From Coffea arabica (taxonomy: Eukaryota; Streptophyta; Magnoliopsida; Gentianales; Rubiaceae), in NCBI RefSeq assembly GCF_036785885.1, contig NC_092323.1, positions 18,422,501 through 18,486,500 on the forward strand: a stretch of 64,000 nt of DNA. The letters run 5' to 3'. Every line of letters starts with the position of its first letter. The stretch's first letter is position 1. Of this stretch, positions 44,454-55,909 are shown in pieces. The notes beneath the pieces are model-generated. The model saw only the letters and a list, made by a program, of their open reading frames with translations, was not told where the DNA came from and did not search any database. The position numbers and the translations under genes are program-made.

Positions 44454-46494
44454 TATCTGAACCATACTTGTTCTCAAGCATGAGAACAACCAATTAAGCA
44501 ATTGAGCTCAAACAACAGCTATCATTCGAATCATCCATTGCCAAGTTACAATTAAAATACATATCAAGTACTAGTGGCTAGTTTCCAAGATATATCTCTC
44601 CGATTAGTTTTTAAAACCAAGGACTCTTCCAACTGCCGATTAACTAATTTAAGAATATAAAATATTCAACCAACATTTGTTAGTAAACAGTTCGATTATT
44701 AAGCAAAATCTCAATATTAAAACTTATGTATCAGTAGGCTAATACAATCATTCACACACTTGCATATTTTTCTCTATTAGCACAACTTTTTTCCAATATA
44801 CCCCCATACTTGAGCACTTTTTTTAAGGGGAGAAATTGTAGTATTTAGCCATTCAAATCTTTTGACGTGAATTCTGACATCTACTAAATGAAGGAGTCTG
44901 GTTACTCAACTGTCATCACTATAGGATCACATACTCATAGTTATCGCCATTGTTTGACATGAAAGTCGACACTTTTAGTGAAAATCCCCGATTACTAAGC
45001 AATGATAACTAGTGGAGTATAACTAAATATTATTCACAAATAAGCAATAAAATAAAATTAAAAATCACAAACTTGCTTCATTTTTCAAACATGGAGAATT
45101 GAGATTAATAGTTGAACCAATTCACATGAAAAATGTCAGAAAAGTTAAGACCACGAAATCTCAAATATTCACCAGAGAGATAGTCTTAAACCTAACCATG
45201 TCATACTTGACCTCTTAGCATATAAAATCTTGACAATAGTCAATTTGAGAATCTAGCCATCGTTTATCAGGAATAACCACAAAAATATACAAGAAGTGGC
45301 AAAAATTGGATAAAATTCGACAAAATCGAACAAAAAATTTCAACAAAAATGCCTACACTTGCACATTTCCATATATCACTCCCCACACATAAATCTTACA
45401 TTGTCCCCAATGTAAGAAATAAAGAATAATAGAAAAGAAAAAAAGGGAAAACAAAACTTTTCTGATCAATGAAGGGGGCATGGCAGCTATGGGTGAGGGC
45501 AAAAGGAGGAGTACAACAAACGAAATGGTTGCAACCCTAACCACAGCTGACAAGGGTGAGCGGTGGCGATGACTTCAAACTCAATGATAATTTTCAAACT
45601 GCGAAGGCGAGGAGTTCGTCATCTAGAATGCAAGGGGGAGAGAAAAAGAATGAAAAGAAAGAAAGAGATGAAGGAAAAAGAAAAAAAAAAAAAAGGAAAG
45701 AAGGAGAATAGTTAGGGTTTCGATTTTTTTACTCCTCCTCACTGGAACAAGACGCGGGCACGTCCTGTTACACTGTAGTTTTCTGATGGTGGAGTTGGGT
45801 ATTTGTAAGTTACAACGTACGCTCAAGACGTGGGCATGTTATGTTGCCTAGTTGTCTACCAGAATTTTTGAAATCGGAACATGAATTCTCCAGTCAATTA
45901 GGCGTGGGTACGCCTTGTTGGGTGGAAGTCTTGTAACCATTGAAATATTAAAAAAGAAAATTAAACACACTAAATATGAAAAATCTAAAATAAACATAAT
46001 GAAACTAATAATAAAAATGAACCAAAAAGTGAATTGGGTTGCCTACCAATAAGTGCATTTCTTTAATATTTTTGGCTAGACATTGCTATTTTTGTTCACG
46101 GAGGATAAAATCTTGTAACTGATTTCAATATTTCATCCTCTATGTAATCATAATAAACCTCGTAAATAGAGTGATCTTTGAGCTTATGAGTTACTTTCTT
46201 CCATTGACTTGTAGATGGTTCAAAACAATTAAACAGTGACCTTAATTCTTCACTAACTCCTCTATCACAAGCACTTACTGGTTCCAAAGATATTTGGCCA
46301 TAACAACTCCTAATTTATTCCTATAATGAAATTTAGAAAATTATGATATAACAAAATCAATGGCACTAACAGAAATTATAGAATAAGAGTCGGGATAATA
46401 TTGGTTGGAGAATAGAGGAGGTGTCACCATATTTAGGAATTGTTCACTGAATTCATTTACTTGAACGATTTGAGATTGGATTTTCATATCTTCA
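44454..46494. other. LARD interior without recognisable coding
   Basis: Scattered short ORFs (for example 46096-46287) show no family resemblance. The left edge carries the polypurine tract (minus ATGAGGGGAAT). No reverse transcriptase or integrase motif on either strand. Confidence 0.6.
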
Positions 46495-47000
46495 CTTTCA
46501 GCTTCCTTTTCAACTGCATTTTTAGATCCTTCTTGAGACTATTGCAGTTCTTTGTCACTTGTCAAGGTAATTGATCATCTTCCTCAATGTTGATAATGGT
46601 TTGTGAGGACAATTCTTCACAAATTGGAGAAGTCAGTTGCGTCATTGTAGATGCCAATAAACACAATTGTTCCTCTAGGTTACAAATGCTCATTTCTATC
46701 TCCTGTTGAAATCGAATTGTGTTAATAGTTAGTGATTTAACTATTTCTTCAAGAGATATACCTGATGTGGATAATGGTTCTTGAGACTCTTACTGTTGAA
46801 AATCCATTGGTCCTGTTGCATAATTAAAGTTGGAGTTATTCCACCATCCTTAATCATACCCATTTGAATAAGAGTCATACCACGTTTGAGACATGGTTAA
46901 AAAACCTACAAAAGTATTAATTTAAACATTCAGGTCATCCTGAAACATGGGGCATATGTCGGTTGAATGATCCGAGTCATCTCAAATTCTACAGGTTCTA
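46495..47000 (-). pseudogene. LARD gag remnant
   Basis: In one minus-strand frame broken by stops I read a zinc knuckle, CRI*DDSDHSTDIC, in which the second Cys is replaced by TGA. It is followed by SYSNGYD*GWWNNSNFNYAT, FDFQQ-like and QQEIEMSICNLEEQLCLLAS, then SSQTIINIEED. This is the order found at the C-terminal part of gag in Athila/Tat elements, and it parallels [23 protein letters not shown] and [10 protein letters not shown] in the intact Gypsy element at 55910. Gag would form the virus-like particle; this copy is dead. Confidence 0.75.
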
Positions 47001-47230
47001 ACTTGTTGCATTTGTCCAACATCCAATTTTTCTATAAGAGATGTTAGTATATCTAAATGTTGTTCATTAGAAAAAACACGAACCCCATTACCCCTCGTAG
47101 AAATAAAATTCAGTTTATCACCAAAATATTAAATATTAGCAGTCATAAACTAGTAAAAAGAAAATAATAAGACAACAATAAAAAATAAAACACAAGATGG
47201 ACTCAAAAATAAACAATTTAACCAACGCCA

Positions 47231-47248
47231 ATCCCTGAAATGGCGTCA
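47231..47248 (-). other. LARD primer binding site, mutated
   Basis: The minus strand reads TGACGCCATTTCAGGGAT, a four-change version of the tRNA-Asp site TGGCGCCGTTGCCGGGGA seen intact at 55782. All the changes are G-to-A or C-to-T. Confidence 0.7.
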
Positions 47249-47253
47249 AAATT

Positions 47254-48653
47254 TGACAAGGGTCAGGCCTGTACAATAATAAATTCCTACTCACAAGAAT
47301 ATTTATTCGAATATAATAATAAGTAGAGCCGTCTCCATAGGGATTAGGGGAAAATCTGTCTCTTTCCAAGTAAAAACCATTGGAAAATTGAAATTAAACT
47401 AAACAAACTACTTAAGTAAGAACTGGCAAATAAAAGAGAATTAAAATTAAATCAATACGCAAGCTCTAGTCAAGGAAATAATTTCGAAAGTGGTTCATAA
47501 AACTGATCATCGATGCAATAATTATTTCATCTATTTATTAATAAACAGGTTATAATTGCCAAACAAGCAATGATAATTAATTTTTCCTTACCTTCTCGAT
47601 AGTTAAGGTACGTCCGTTAACTATTTTTCTAATCAAGAAATAATCCTAATTAAGCCCGTAGAATTTAATTTCTTAGTTGCATTAGAAACTAAAAAAACCA
47701 TATTCTAATCAATAAACACGCTATTAGCGTTTATTTAAACTAGATTATATGTCTCTCTAACATGAATTCAATCACATTAGTCGTCATTAATTTAAAACAA
47801 TTAAACAATTATAAATTTAATTGTCCTACTTGGTATTAGTTTGTCGAGCTGAATTAAATATCAGGTGCTCATGATATTCAAACAACAAAACAACTATGAG
47901 AAATTAAATCAGAAAATATACGAATACTAACGAATAAAAGAAATTAATAAAAATAATTGGATCTTACACATGTAGATGAACCAAATTCTTGTTATTTCTT
48001 GACTAGAAAAGAGAACTTTGCCTCGCATCATTAGGAACAATCCGCACAACTTCATTGGAACCATTTGCTCAAGTGTTTCACACTGAAGAAAATTAAAAAA
48101 GGGAAAAAGATGAAGAACGAAGCCAAGCGGCCGTCTCCTCTCCTTTCTCTTAAAAAGCAAAGGGTCCTTCTTAAAGCCAAGAAAGTCCCGACCAGATTGT
48201 TTCTTGCAGGAAGTATTAATCAAATGGGAATCCGGTCCTTTTTTTAGTTTCCTACTTCGTATCTACTACCAATACTAAAGACACATTTCCTAATTAGAAA
48301 AATAACTTACAAAAGATAATTTTCTACATTTCATAATCCAATACTACTACTAATAAATGTAATCAAAGTCTTCTCAATCTTCAACCACAAGCTGTCCATA
48401 ATTGACACGAACTAGAAAATCTCGCGCGCAATAAATTTTCAAGTCTTCTGGACTTGAAAGCAGGTTACGAATATGCCACCACCAAATTAATCCTTAACAT
48501 GCTGGAAAATTGCCCTTTTAATCACGTTTTGCTTAATTTCCTACAATTAGCACCATTAATCAAATATAAATAGAATCTATTAATTAATATAATATTTGAC
48601 TAAAATCAAGGAAAAACTAATCATAAATTGAATAGCAATTTTGCAACCTATCA
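47254..48653 (-). repeat. LARD 5' LTR
   Basis: 1,400 bp, starting TGACAAGGGTCAGGCC and ending CCTATCA. Co-linear with 43030-44453 along its length. Confidence 0.87.
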
Positions 48654-49395
48654 ACTTCCTAAAAGCTAGATATTGACTGATGGCAGAAGTATAAAAAATT
48701 ATAACATGTACTCATATGTAAACACAGAAACTACTACAGTTTGGCTGGCAAAGTGCACTGTAGTAAACATCTTAAAGGGGAGAAGACAAAGTCTAAAACA
48801 ACCAAAGGAAAAAAAATGCATAACTACAAAAGACAGTTACAACAATTTTTGAAAACCTTCAGGATCACAACAAACCTAGCAATTTCATGTCTAGTAACAA
48901 GGAGAGTTGATTTTTTTAAAGATGTGTATGCTTCAAAATTAAAGATCAAGGTCAAGATCATTCCCAAGCTCAATCCCCCAATAAATTAAGCTTAAAAACT
49001 TGGCTACAAAAGGAGTGAAAGATTGGCCACTAACACTTCTTTGAAAGTTTGTGCCATGCAGCAATTTCCTTAGTCTTTCTGAAGAAGTAGTACATATCCA
49101 ATTAACAGTAACAGATTTCTGTGAACTGCTATATAGTACACATCAATTCAACTTCCTTAAAGACCACAGCTTCTTCTACCAGTACTGAAGAACTTTTAGG
49201 CATTTCACAAAATATGACCAAGATAGATACTTTAAGACTCAGCTGCAACACTTTTTATATGCCATAAAGATGATAAGTTAAAATAGAATCAAAAGCAATC
49301 CTAAATAATGTTAGTTCCAGTAAATTAAAATTTAGGGGCCAAAAACCAGTAGGACCAAAACTTGCAACTAATGTGAAGGTCCTCTTTATCCCCCG
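48654..49395 (-). repeat. Duplicated 3'-flank block of PPR copy E
   Basis: Matches 29130-29823 behind copy D. It joins directly to 42520-43029 once the LTR derivative is set aside. Confidence 0.75.
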
Positions 49396-50641
49396 TCCAT
49401 AAACTTCTTACTATCGAGATCAATCTTCAGCATCAACATAAGCAAAGAAGGATTCTTCTATATTTCATTAGATAAATCAAGTAAAATGGAAAAAGTAGAT
49501 GAAAAGCAAGAAACCTCTGTGAACATTTCTTTATGATAGACTATTGCATCATCATAATGGCCTCCTTTAAGGAGTTCTTGCAGAATAACATTGTATGTAA
49601 CACTATCTGTCCGGCAACCATTTTCTTCCATTTTCTCAAAAAGCTCTTTAGCTTCGGTGAGCAAGCCTTCTGAAAGCAAGCTAGCAACCATTGTGGTGTA
49701 TGTTGTGACATTACGATCAAATCCTTTCATATAAAGATTGCCAAAAAGATTGCGAGCACCATCTAGCCTCCCACTTTTGCACAAGCCATCGACGATGATA
49801 TTGTACATGCCAATATGATGATCTATTCCGTTAGCTTCCATTGAATGAAATAACTGCAATGCTTTACCGACATGTCTAGTCTTGCATAACTCATCCAACA
49901 TCGCGCAGTCAGTGTGAAAATCAAGCTTTATGCCAGAAGCTTGCAACTCATCAAAAACCTCTCTTGCACTAGGATACCTTCCTACACTAAAAAACCCCTG
50001 CAAAACAGTGATATAAACAACAGTATCAAGTGTTAAACCTTTATGCTGAATCTCTCGAAAGAGATTCATGGCTGTTTCCACTTTCTTGTTCTTGTAATAG
50101 GCATTTATCAAATACCATAGCTATGAGCATCTGGAGTAAGGCCGCTAGCAACCATGGTATCGAAAACTCTCCTTGCTTCATCTATTTGCCTCTGTAAACA
50201 GTACCTATCCATTAAGGAATTATATGTGACCAGGTTGGGATTTTGACCTTGTTGGATCATGATCCAGACTACCTTTTCAGCATCTTCTATATGCCCTTCC
50301 TTACATAGTGCGTCCACCACAATACTGAAAGTAAAAACGTCTGGAACAATTTTATAATCCTTCATATCAGAGAAGAGCCTTTTAACCTCCTTCCATATGC
50401 TTAAGTTACACAGACCCTGAATCAAACAATTGTAAGTCACAACATTCGGGGGAATGTCTCTTTCAATCATCTCCTGTAAGAGGCCAAGAGCTTCATCAAC
50501 CATTTTATCCTTGCACAAGCTATCAATGATGGTATTGTATAAATTAATATTCGGCTCACATCTTTTTCCTTTTTCCATGAGTTGTAGGAATTCAATGGCC
50601 ATTTGAGTGTTGCCCATCTTACAGAGCCCATCTATCACAAT
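49396..50641 (-). pseudogene. RFL PPR copy E, decayed and 5'-truncated
   Basis: It aligns to repeats 4-14 of copies B and F, from IVIDGLCKMGNTQMAIEF to the tail near 49396. Breaks: one G is missing at about 50110 (B reads TTTATCAGAATACC, here TTTATCAAATACC), shifting the frame in repeat 9. A small deletion and frame change near 49500 spoil repeat 14, and CAG is replaced by TAG at about 49458. Upstream of 50641 the match to RFL genes ends and no targeting peptide is present. It is more diverged from B and F than copy D is. Not expected to make a working protein. Confidence 0.88.
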
Positions 50642-50820
50642 GGATTGGAGTAAAGTGTTAAACGACAGCCGAAAATGAAGAAATAAGGAGGAAGTTGGAG
50701 AAGGCAAGATATTAGACAACTGAAGGCGTGGAACGAACAAAACGAGCTATGGGGAAGGCATGCTCATAGGATCATGCCTTTACTGGGTACAACTGTAACT
50801 ATTGATTCTAGATGGCCACA

Positions 50821-51159
50821 TGTTAGGAGCTGATTGATCCGTTTGAGAGTTTGTTAGAATACGAAGTGATATAAGCAATGGTATTATTTGTAATCAACAA
50901 CTTTGTCATTTTCTAGATTCGGTTGTAAGAGATTTGGGTCACCAATCTCATTTCCTCTTCCCCGAGTTTCCTACAATTTTTTCCCTTTCCCTTCAAAATT
51001 CGTATTCTCTATTCTTGTAATTTGTCATTGAAGTTCATTAATGAAAGTTGAGTTCATCTTTTAATTTCTAAATTCACTGTTCCATTGGTTATTGCTATGG
51101 TTAAGACATTTTGATTCTGAGACATCTCTTCTCTACTGCGACTCTGGTTCTGTACAACA
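50821..51159 (+). repeat. 5' LTR of the decayed Gypsy element
   Basis: About 339 bp, TG to CA. The right border is uncertain by about three bases because of an ACAACAACA run. The second LTR is outside the window, so the left border rests only on TGTTAG. Confidence 0.65.
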
Positions 51160-51163
51160 ACAG

Positions 51164-51175
51164 TGGTATCCGAGC
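51164..51175 (+). other. Primer binding site of the decayed Gypsy element
   Basis: TGGTATCCGAGC, one base away from the usual initiator-Met tRNA site TGGTATCAGAGC. Confidence 0.75.
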
Positions 51176-51189
51176 TGACTAAAACATAA

Positions 51190-54088
51190 GATGAAATGCT
51201 GAGGAAAGATCTAATTGAGTTGGATAGTGCAGTAAGGATGTTCGCTAATAAAAATGATGGACTGGAACAAGCAGTCAGAACAATGGAGCACAGGCAAGAA
51301 AACACTGAAAAGGCTCTTAAAACTCTGGACCAGAAATATGAAAGCATAATGAACATGATGGCACAAATGATGGTGAAATTGAATGACAAGGGTAAGGATG
51401 TTGAGGCCAGTAGTTCCGGAGCAGGACCTAAAAAAAGAGACAAGATATAGGAGATACAAAGAGAAACTCAGGGTATATCTGAACCAAAGGAAAATAAAGT
51501 TAATACCAGGTTGCCTAAGATGGAGTTGCCAAACTTTGTTGGCAAGAACCCAAGTAAGTAGGTCAAGAAGGCCAATAAGTACTTCAAGATCAATGAAGTA
51601 GAGGAGATTACAAAATTACATATTGCAGAACTTTACTTCAAAGATAAGGCAGACACATGGTTCCATGGAGTTTTCAGTGGCCGGGAAACAGTTCCCTGGA
51701 ATGAGCTATCTAATGCACTATGTGAGAGATTTGGTGATGGGACTCCAGAAGAAGCTATCGAAGAATTCAATAAACTGATGCAGACAGGTTCTGTAGCAGA
51801 TTACCTAGAGAAGCTTGAGATGCTCAAAGCTCTGGTAATGCCTTCACTCCCTCATTTACAGGATTCTTATTACAAAGCATATTTTCTGAGTGAACAAAAG
51901 GAAGATATAGTCAATATGATTAAAATGGCTAAACCAATGAGCCTAGCAGATGCAATAGATGCTGCTAAATTATAGGAGAGAAATCTGAGAGCCCTGCAAA
52001 AAATCCAAAAATCACCCTCTAATAGCCCATATTTCTAGAAATCTACTCCTAAACTCCAAAATCACTCCAAATGGAACCCACCTAATCCCAAATTTTCAGA
52101 GAAACAGACTACCAAAGCCTACAATACTCTTACCAGTGCCTAGAACCAGTTCAAAAAAAATCACTCCAACTAAACTTAACCACAGGAGGGAGAAGGGACT
52201 TTGTTTTAAGTGTGCTGAGCCTTATACCCTGGGTTATGTGTGCAAGCAATCTCATTTGAACCTCTTGCCGATGAGTGAAGAAGAAGGAGTAGTTACTGTA
52301 AATAGGGAAGAAATGGAGGATGAAGCGGATATTTTCTGTGATTGCATTAGGGGAGAATTAGGGCATGAGCTCGTGGAGGTTTCTATTCATCTTTAGCAAG
52401 AGGTAGTGAGCATAAAACTATCAGAATGAAGGGGGTGATTAGGGGAAGAAATATCATTGCATTAGTTGACAATGGTAGTACCCATTACTTTATGGATGAA
52501 CAGGTGGCAAAAAGCCTAGGATTAGGTACTGCTGGTCATACCCAAGCAATTAAAGAAGAAAATGGGGAGAAATTACAATCCAGAAGAGCTAAACTTGTAA
52601 CATGGAAGATGCGAGGGTATGAATTCCAGCATCATTTTAACACACTGAAACTAGGAGGGTGTGATATGGTGTTAGGGGTGGATTGACTTGCCAAATACAG
52701 CCCAATGGAATTTGATTTCAAGGGACTAAGTATGAAATTTAAAAATGGTAAGCAATAAGTAGAACTAAAAGAAAAGAGCAATGTGGTGCAATTGAAGTTA
52801 ATAAGGGGGAGTAGATAACATAAATGGGTCAAGAAGCAAGCCTATGGGATCCTAGCACAGGTGAATGAGTAAAGGACAGGGAGCAGGTTTATGAATCACT
52901 TCTTCCAGAGATGGAAAGAGTATTGGAGACATTTGGTGATGTGTTCAAGGAACCTCAGGGATTACCCCCTGTAAGGAGTCATGATCATGCCATCATCCTT
53001 GAGGAGAGTGCTAAGCCATTCTAGACTAGACCATATAGGTGTCTCTACGTTTGGAAAACTGAGATTGAAAAGTTAGTATAGGAAATGCTCCAGAATGGGA
53101 TCATCCAATTGCGTAGTAGCTCTTTTGCTTCTCCAATGCTTCTGGTTAAGAAAAAGGATGGATCATGGTGGTTCTGTGTAGATTATAGGCAACTAAATGA
53201 GCTGACAATAAAGAACAAGTTCGCTATGCCTCTCATTGATGAATTGTTGGATGAGCTACATGGGTCCAAGTACTTCGCCAAGATTGATCTTAGAGATGGA
53301 TATTTTCAAATAAGGGTAAGGGATGAAGATATACCTAAAATAGCTTTCAGAACTCATCAAAGCCTTTATGAGCTTAAGGTCATGCCTTTTGGACTAACTA
53401 ACGCCCCTGTAACCTTTCAGAGTCTGATGAACCATGTGTTTTAGGAGCAGTTGAGGAAGCATGTACTAGTATTTTTTGATGATATATTAGTTTACAGTCC
53501 TACATTGGAAGAGCACATAGAGCATGTTACTGAGGTTTTAGGAATTCTGAGGCAACATCAGTTATATGCAAAATGGTCAAGTAAGTGCTCTTTCGTACAG
53601 GAGCAGGTCAAATACTTAGGCCACATTATCACAGCAAAAGGAGTTAGGGCTGATCTCAAGAAAATTAACAGTATGATACAGTGGCCAAGACCAGAGAATG
53701 TTAAGCAGTTAAAGGGATTTCTGGGTCTAACAAGCTACTATAGGAGATTTTTCAAGGGATATGGAGCCATTGCAAAGCCATTAACCATTCTCCTCAAGAA
53801 GAATAGGTTCAAGTGGGGTAAAGAAGTAGAAGACGCTTTCTAGAAACTGAAGTTGGCTATATGCAGTACACCTGTATTAGCACTTCCTGATTTTTCTCAA
53901 CCATTTGTTGTGGAGACAGATGTTTGCTATGGTGGTATAAGAGCTATACTGATGCAAAATAGAAGGCCATTGGCATACTTGAGTCAAAGTATGATGCAGA
54001 AGAACTTAGGACTGTCAATATATGAAAAAGAGCTATTGGCTTTGGTCACAACTATTACCAAATAGAGGCATTACTTATAGGGACACCA
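51190..54088 (+). pseudogene. Gypsy gag-pol, decayed and interrupted
   Basis: Order of pieces: a coiled-coil-like N terminus (51196-51447), gag core (LYFKDKADTWFHGVF, NALCERFGDG), zinc knuckle (CFKCAEPYTLGYVC, His replaced by Tyr), protease (ALVDNGSTHYFMDEQVA; the usual DSG is DNG), reverse transcriptase ([56 protein letters not shown]) and RNase H start (LSIYEKELLALVTTITK). At least nine in-frame stops are present, for example at 51448, 51964, 52684, 53442 and 54063. Several stand where Trp or Gln is expected. Ends at RHYLIGTP, where the second element is inserted. Non-functional. Confidence 0.88.
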
Positions 54089-55775
54089 TGATAAGTGAAT
54101 ATTTAACGTACATTTTGTATGAATTTGGCATGAATTTTTGGTATGTTTTGAGAAGATTAAAGCCATATTTAAACTCTTTTGGTGATAATTGCTTAAATAT
54201 TGTTTAAGAGTTAAGAAATTGATAAATGAGTGATTAATGCGTAATTTTGTGAAATTGTGAAGGTAATTGATGTATGAAATTCATGCACAAGTTGAAAGAA
54301 ATGTCAGGGTCATCCAGAGGACAAAGTACACAAGAAAGTGGGAGCAAAAATGTAGAAAAAGGGAAGAAGTGAAAAACTGGAAAAATGCTCAACACGGATC
54401 CGAGGTCGGATCCGTGTGTACAAGAGGGATCCGACCCCTCGTCTGTACTTCTGGCGGAGTGTATCCGAGGTCAGGACGATCCGACCTCGGATCCATCATG
54501 GGAAGGCCTCGGATCCTATAATCCGAGCTCGGATCCATTATCACTCCTCGGATCCGAGGCTCGGATCTGTCTCTCTCCTCAGCAAGTGGCACAGCCGTTT
54601 TTCTTTACCTTTCTCACAACTTTTACAGCTATTTTGAGGGACAGAAATCGGTGGCACATGCTTCTGCAATAAAAGAGAAGACCAAATGAGTGTGGACAAA
54701 AGGAACATCATATCTTTGACTTCTTTTTACAAAATCTAAGTGGAGGAAATTATGAAGTGAGAGGAATGGAATTTCTACCACCTTTTATGCAGAAACACAA
54801 GGGAGAAGCAAGGATAACCATACGTAGCTAGTTTTCCTTCTTGCAACAAGTTTTCTCTCTAGATAGGAGTACTTGGAGAAGCATTTTTTGGAGAGTTTTC
54901 ACTTGTAATCATATTGTGCAAGAACATAGCAGGAATTGGAGAGCTTCACCTTCAATTGGCTAAGCTTTCTTTTATCTTTCTTATACTTGTACTTTATGAT
55001 GTTTTGCATTAATAAACTTGTGAATTTGATTGTTAAATCATTCATGAGTAGCTAAACTCCTTCATCTAGGGAGTAGATGAAACTTATGGCTAAATAATAC
55101 TAATTGAATGTGATTTACACTTGTTATATCTTGAGTTAACTTGTCTACTTGTGTAGCTGTGATTTCTTGTTATTGTTTGATCACCAATAACTTGTTTACA
55201 GTTGTTATTGTTCAATGAGAATTGGTAATAACAATGGAAACACATGAGTAGAGCTTGAGTTGTATGTTCATGAAAATAGAAATACACTTAAGTGGATTAC
55301 TTAGTATTTCATGAATTAAAACAGAGTTGTAGTAGTATTTCACCATGGAAATAGGGAAATCTATATTGCTCTAAGCCATTTCATCATGGAAATGAGACTT
55401 GGTAATCTTGGAAATAAATCTCTGGTTAAGCAAGAATAATAGCAAGAAGTAAATCCATTTATTTGTGTAGTTTATGCCATAAGTGGAATCTACATCCCTA
55501 GAATCTTCATTAAGTGAAATTTCTCTATTTGCATTCAGCATTTGTTAAACTAGATTTGTATATCAGATTTGTAGATTACAGCATTAGATTTTCTCTGCTC
55601 AAAATTAATGGTAAGTCTAAATAATAGAGAGAACAGGGGCTTAGTAATTGTTTAAATTGCTCCTCGTGGGATCGACCCGATACACATCTTGTACTAAAAT
55701 TTTGACCTGTATACTTGCAGTCCAACGGGTGTAAAATCGGAATTAAACTTGCATTGATACAAAAAGAACCCGTCA
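54089..55775 (+). repeat. 5' LTR of the Athila/Tat-type element
   Basis: 1,687 bp from TGATAAGTGAATATT to AACCCGTCA. It carries a palindrome-rich array at 54391-54575. The 3' LTR is not in the window, so the left border is inferred from TG and from the abrupt end of the host element's RNase H. Confidence 0.8.
54391..54575 (+). repeat. Palindrome array TCGGATCCGA, LTR copy
   Basis: About ten variants of GGATCCGA/TCGGATCC in 185 bp, several forming strong palindromes, for example CACGGATCCGA-GG-TCGGATCCGTG (11-base arms), GATCCGACCTCGGATC and ATCCGAGCTCGGAT. A linker CTCGTCTGTACTTCTG is shared with the second array at 61831-62010. Confidence 0.85.
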
Positions 55776-55781
55776 AGTTTT

Positions 55782-55799
55782 TGGCGCCGTTGCCGGGGA
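55782..55799 (+). other. Primer binding site (tRNA-Asp type)
   Basis: TGGCGCCGTTGCCGGGGA begins six bases after the LTR. It is complementary to the 3' end of plant tRNA-Asp as I recall it, and is typical for Athila-like elements. Confidence 0.88.
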
Positions 55800-55909
55800 G
55801 CGGCAATATTAGGGCCTAGTCATCTCTATTAATTTAGACATTTTCATTGTTTTTATCCAAGTTGTTGAATTAAAACTACAAAAATTTCTCTTATTTTTAT
55901 TTGTAGTGC

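Larger units (their letters stand above)
43030..48653 (-). mobile_element. Gag-only LTR derivative (LARD-like) of the Athila/Tat Gypsy group
   Basis: A 5,624-bp element with LTRs of about 1.4 kb (43030-44453 and 47254-48653), a 5-bp target duplication ACTTC (43025-43029 and 48654-48658) and minus-strand orientation. The primer site next to the right LTR is a mutated tRNA-Asp type, and a purine tract ATGAGGGGAAT lies against the left LTR. The 2.8-kb interior has a decayed gag and no protease, reverse transcriptase or integrase. The LTRs differ at many sites, so the insertion is older than the Copia element. It splits the 3' flank of PPR copy E. Confidence 0.88.
50821..54088 (+). mobile_element. 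Decayed Ty3/Gypsy element, 5' part (interrupted by the next element)
   Basis: A 5' LTR (50821 to about 51159, TGTTAGGAGC to TGTACAACA) is followed by a methionine-tRNA-type primer site, then gag, protease, reverse transcriptase and the start of RNase H. At 54088 it is cut by a second Gypsy element whose LTR begins at 54089. The rest of RNase H, integrase and the 3' LTR should lie beyond the right edge. Confidence 0.85.

Noticed and set aside
45353..46287. Small ORFs in the LARD interior as new genes
   Set aside because: No conservation, no domain, and they lie in the non-coding interior of a dead retrotransposon derivative.
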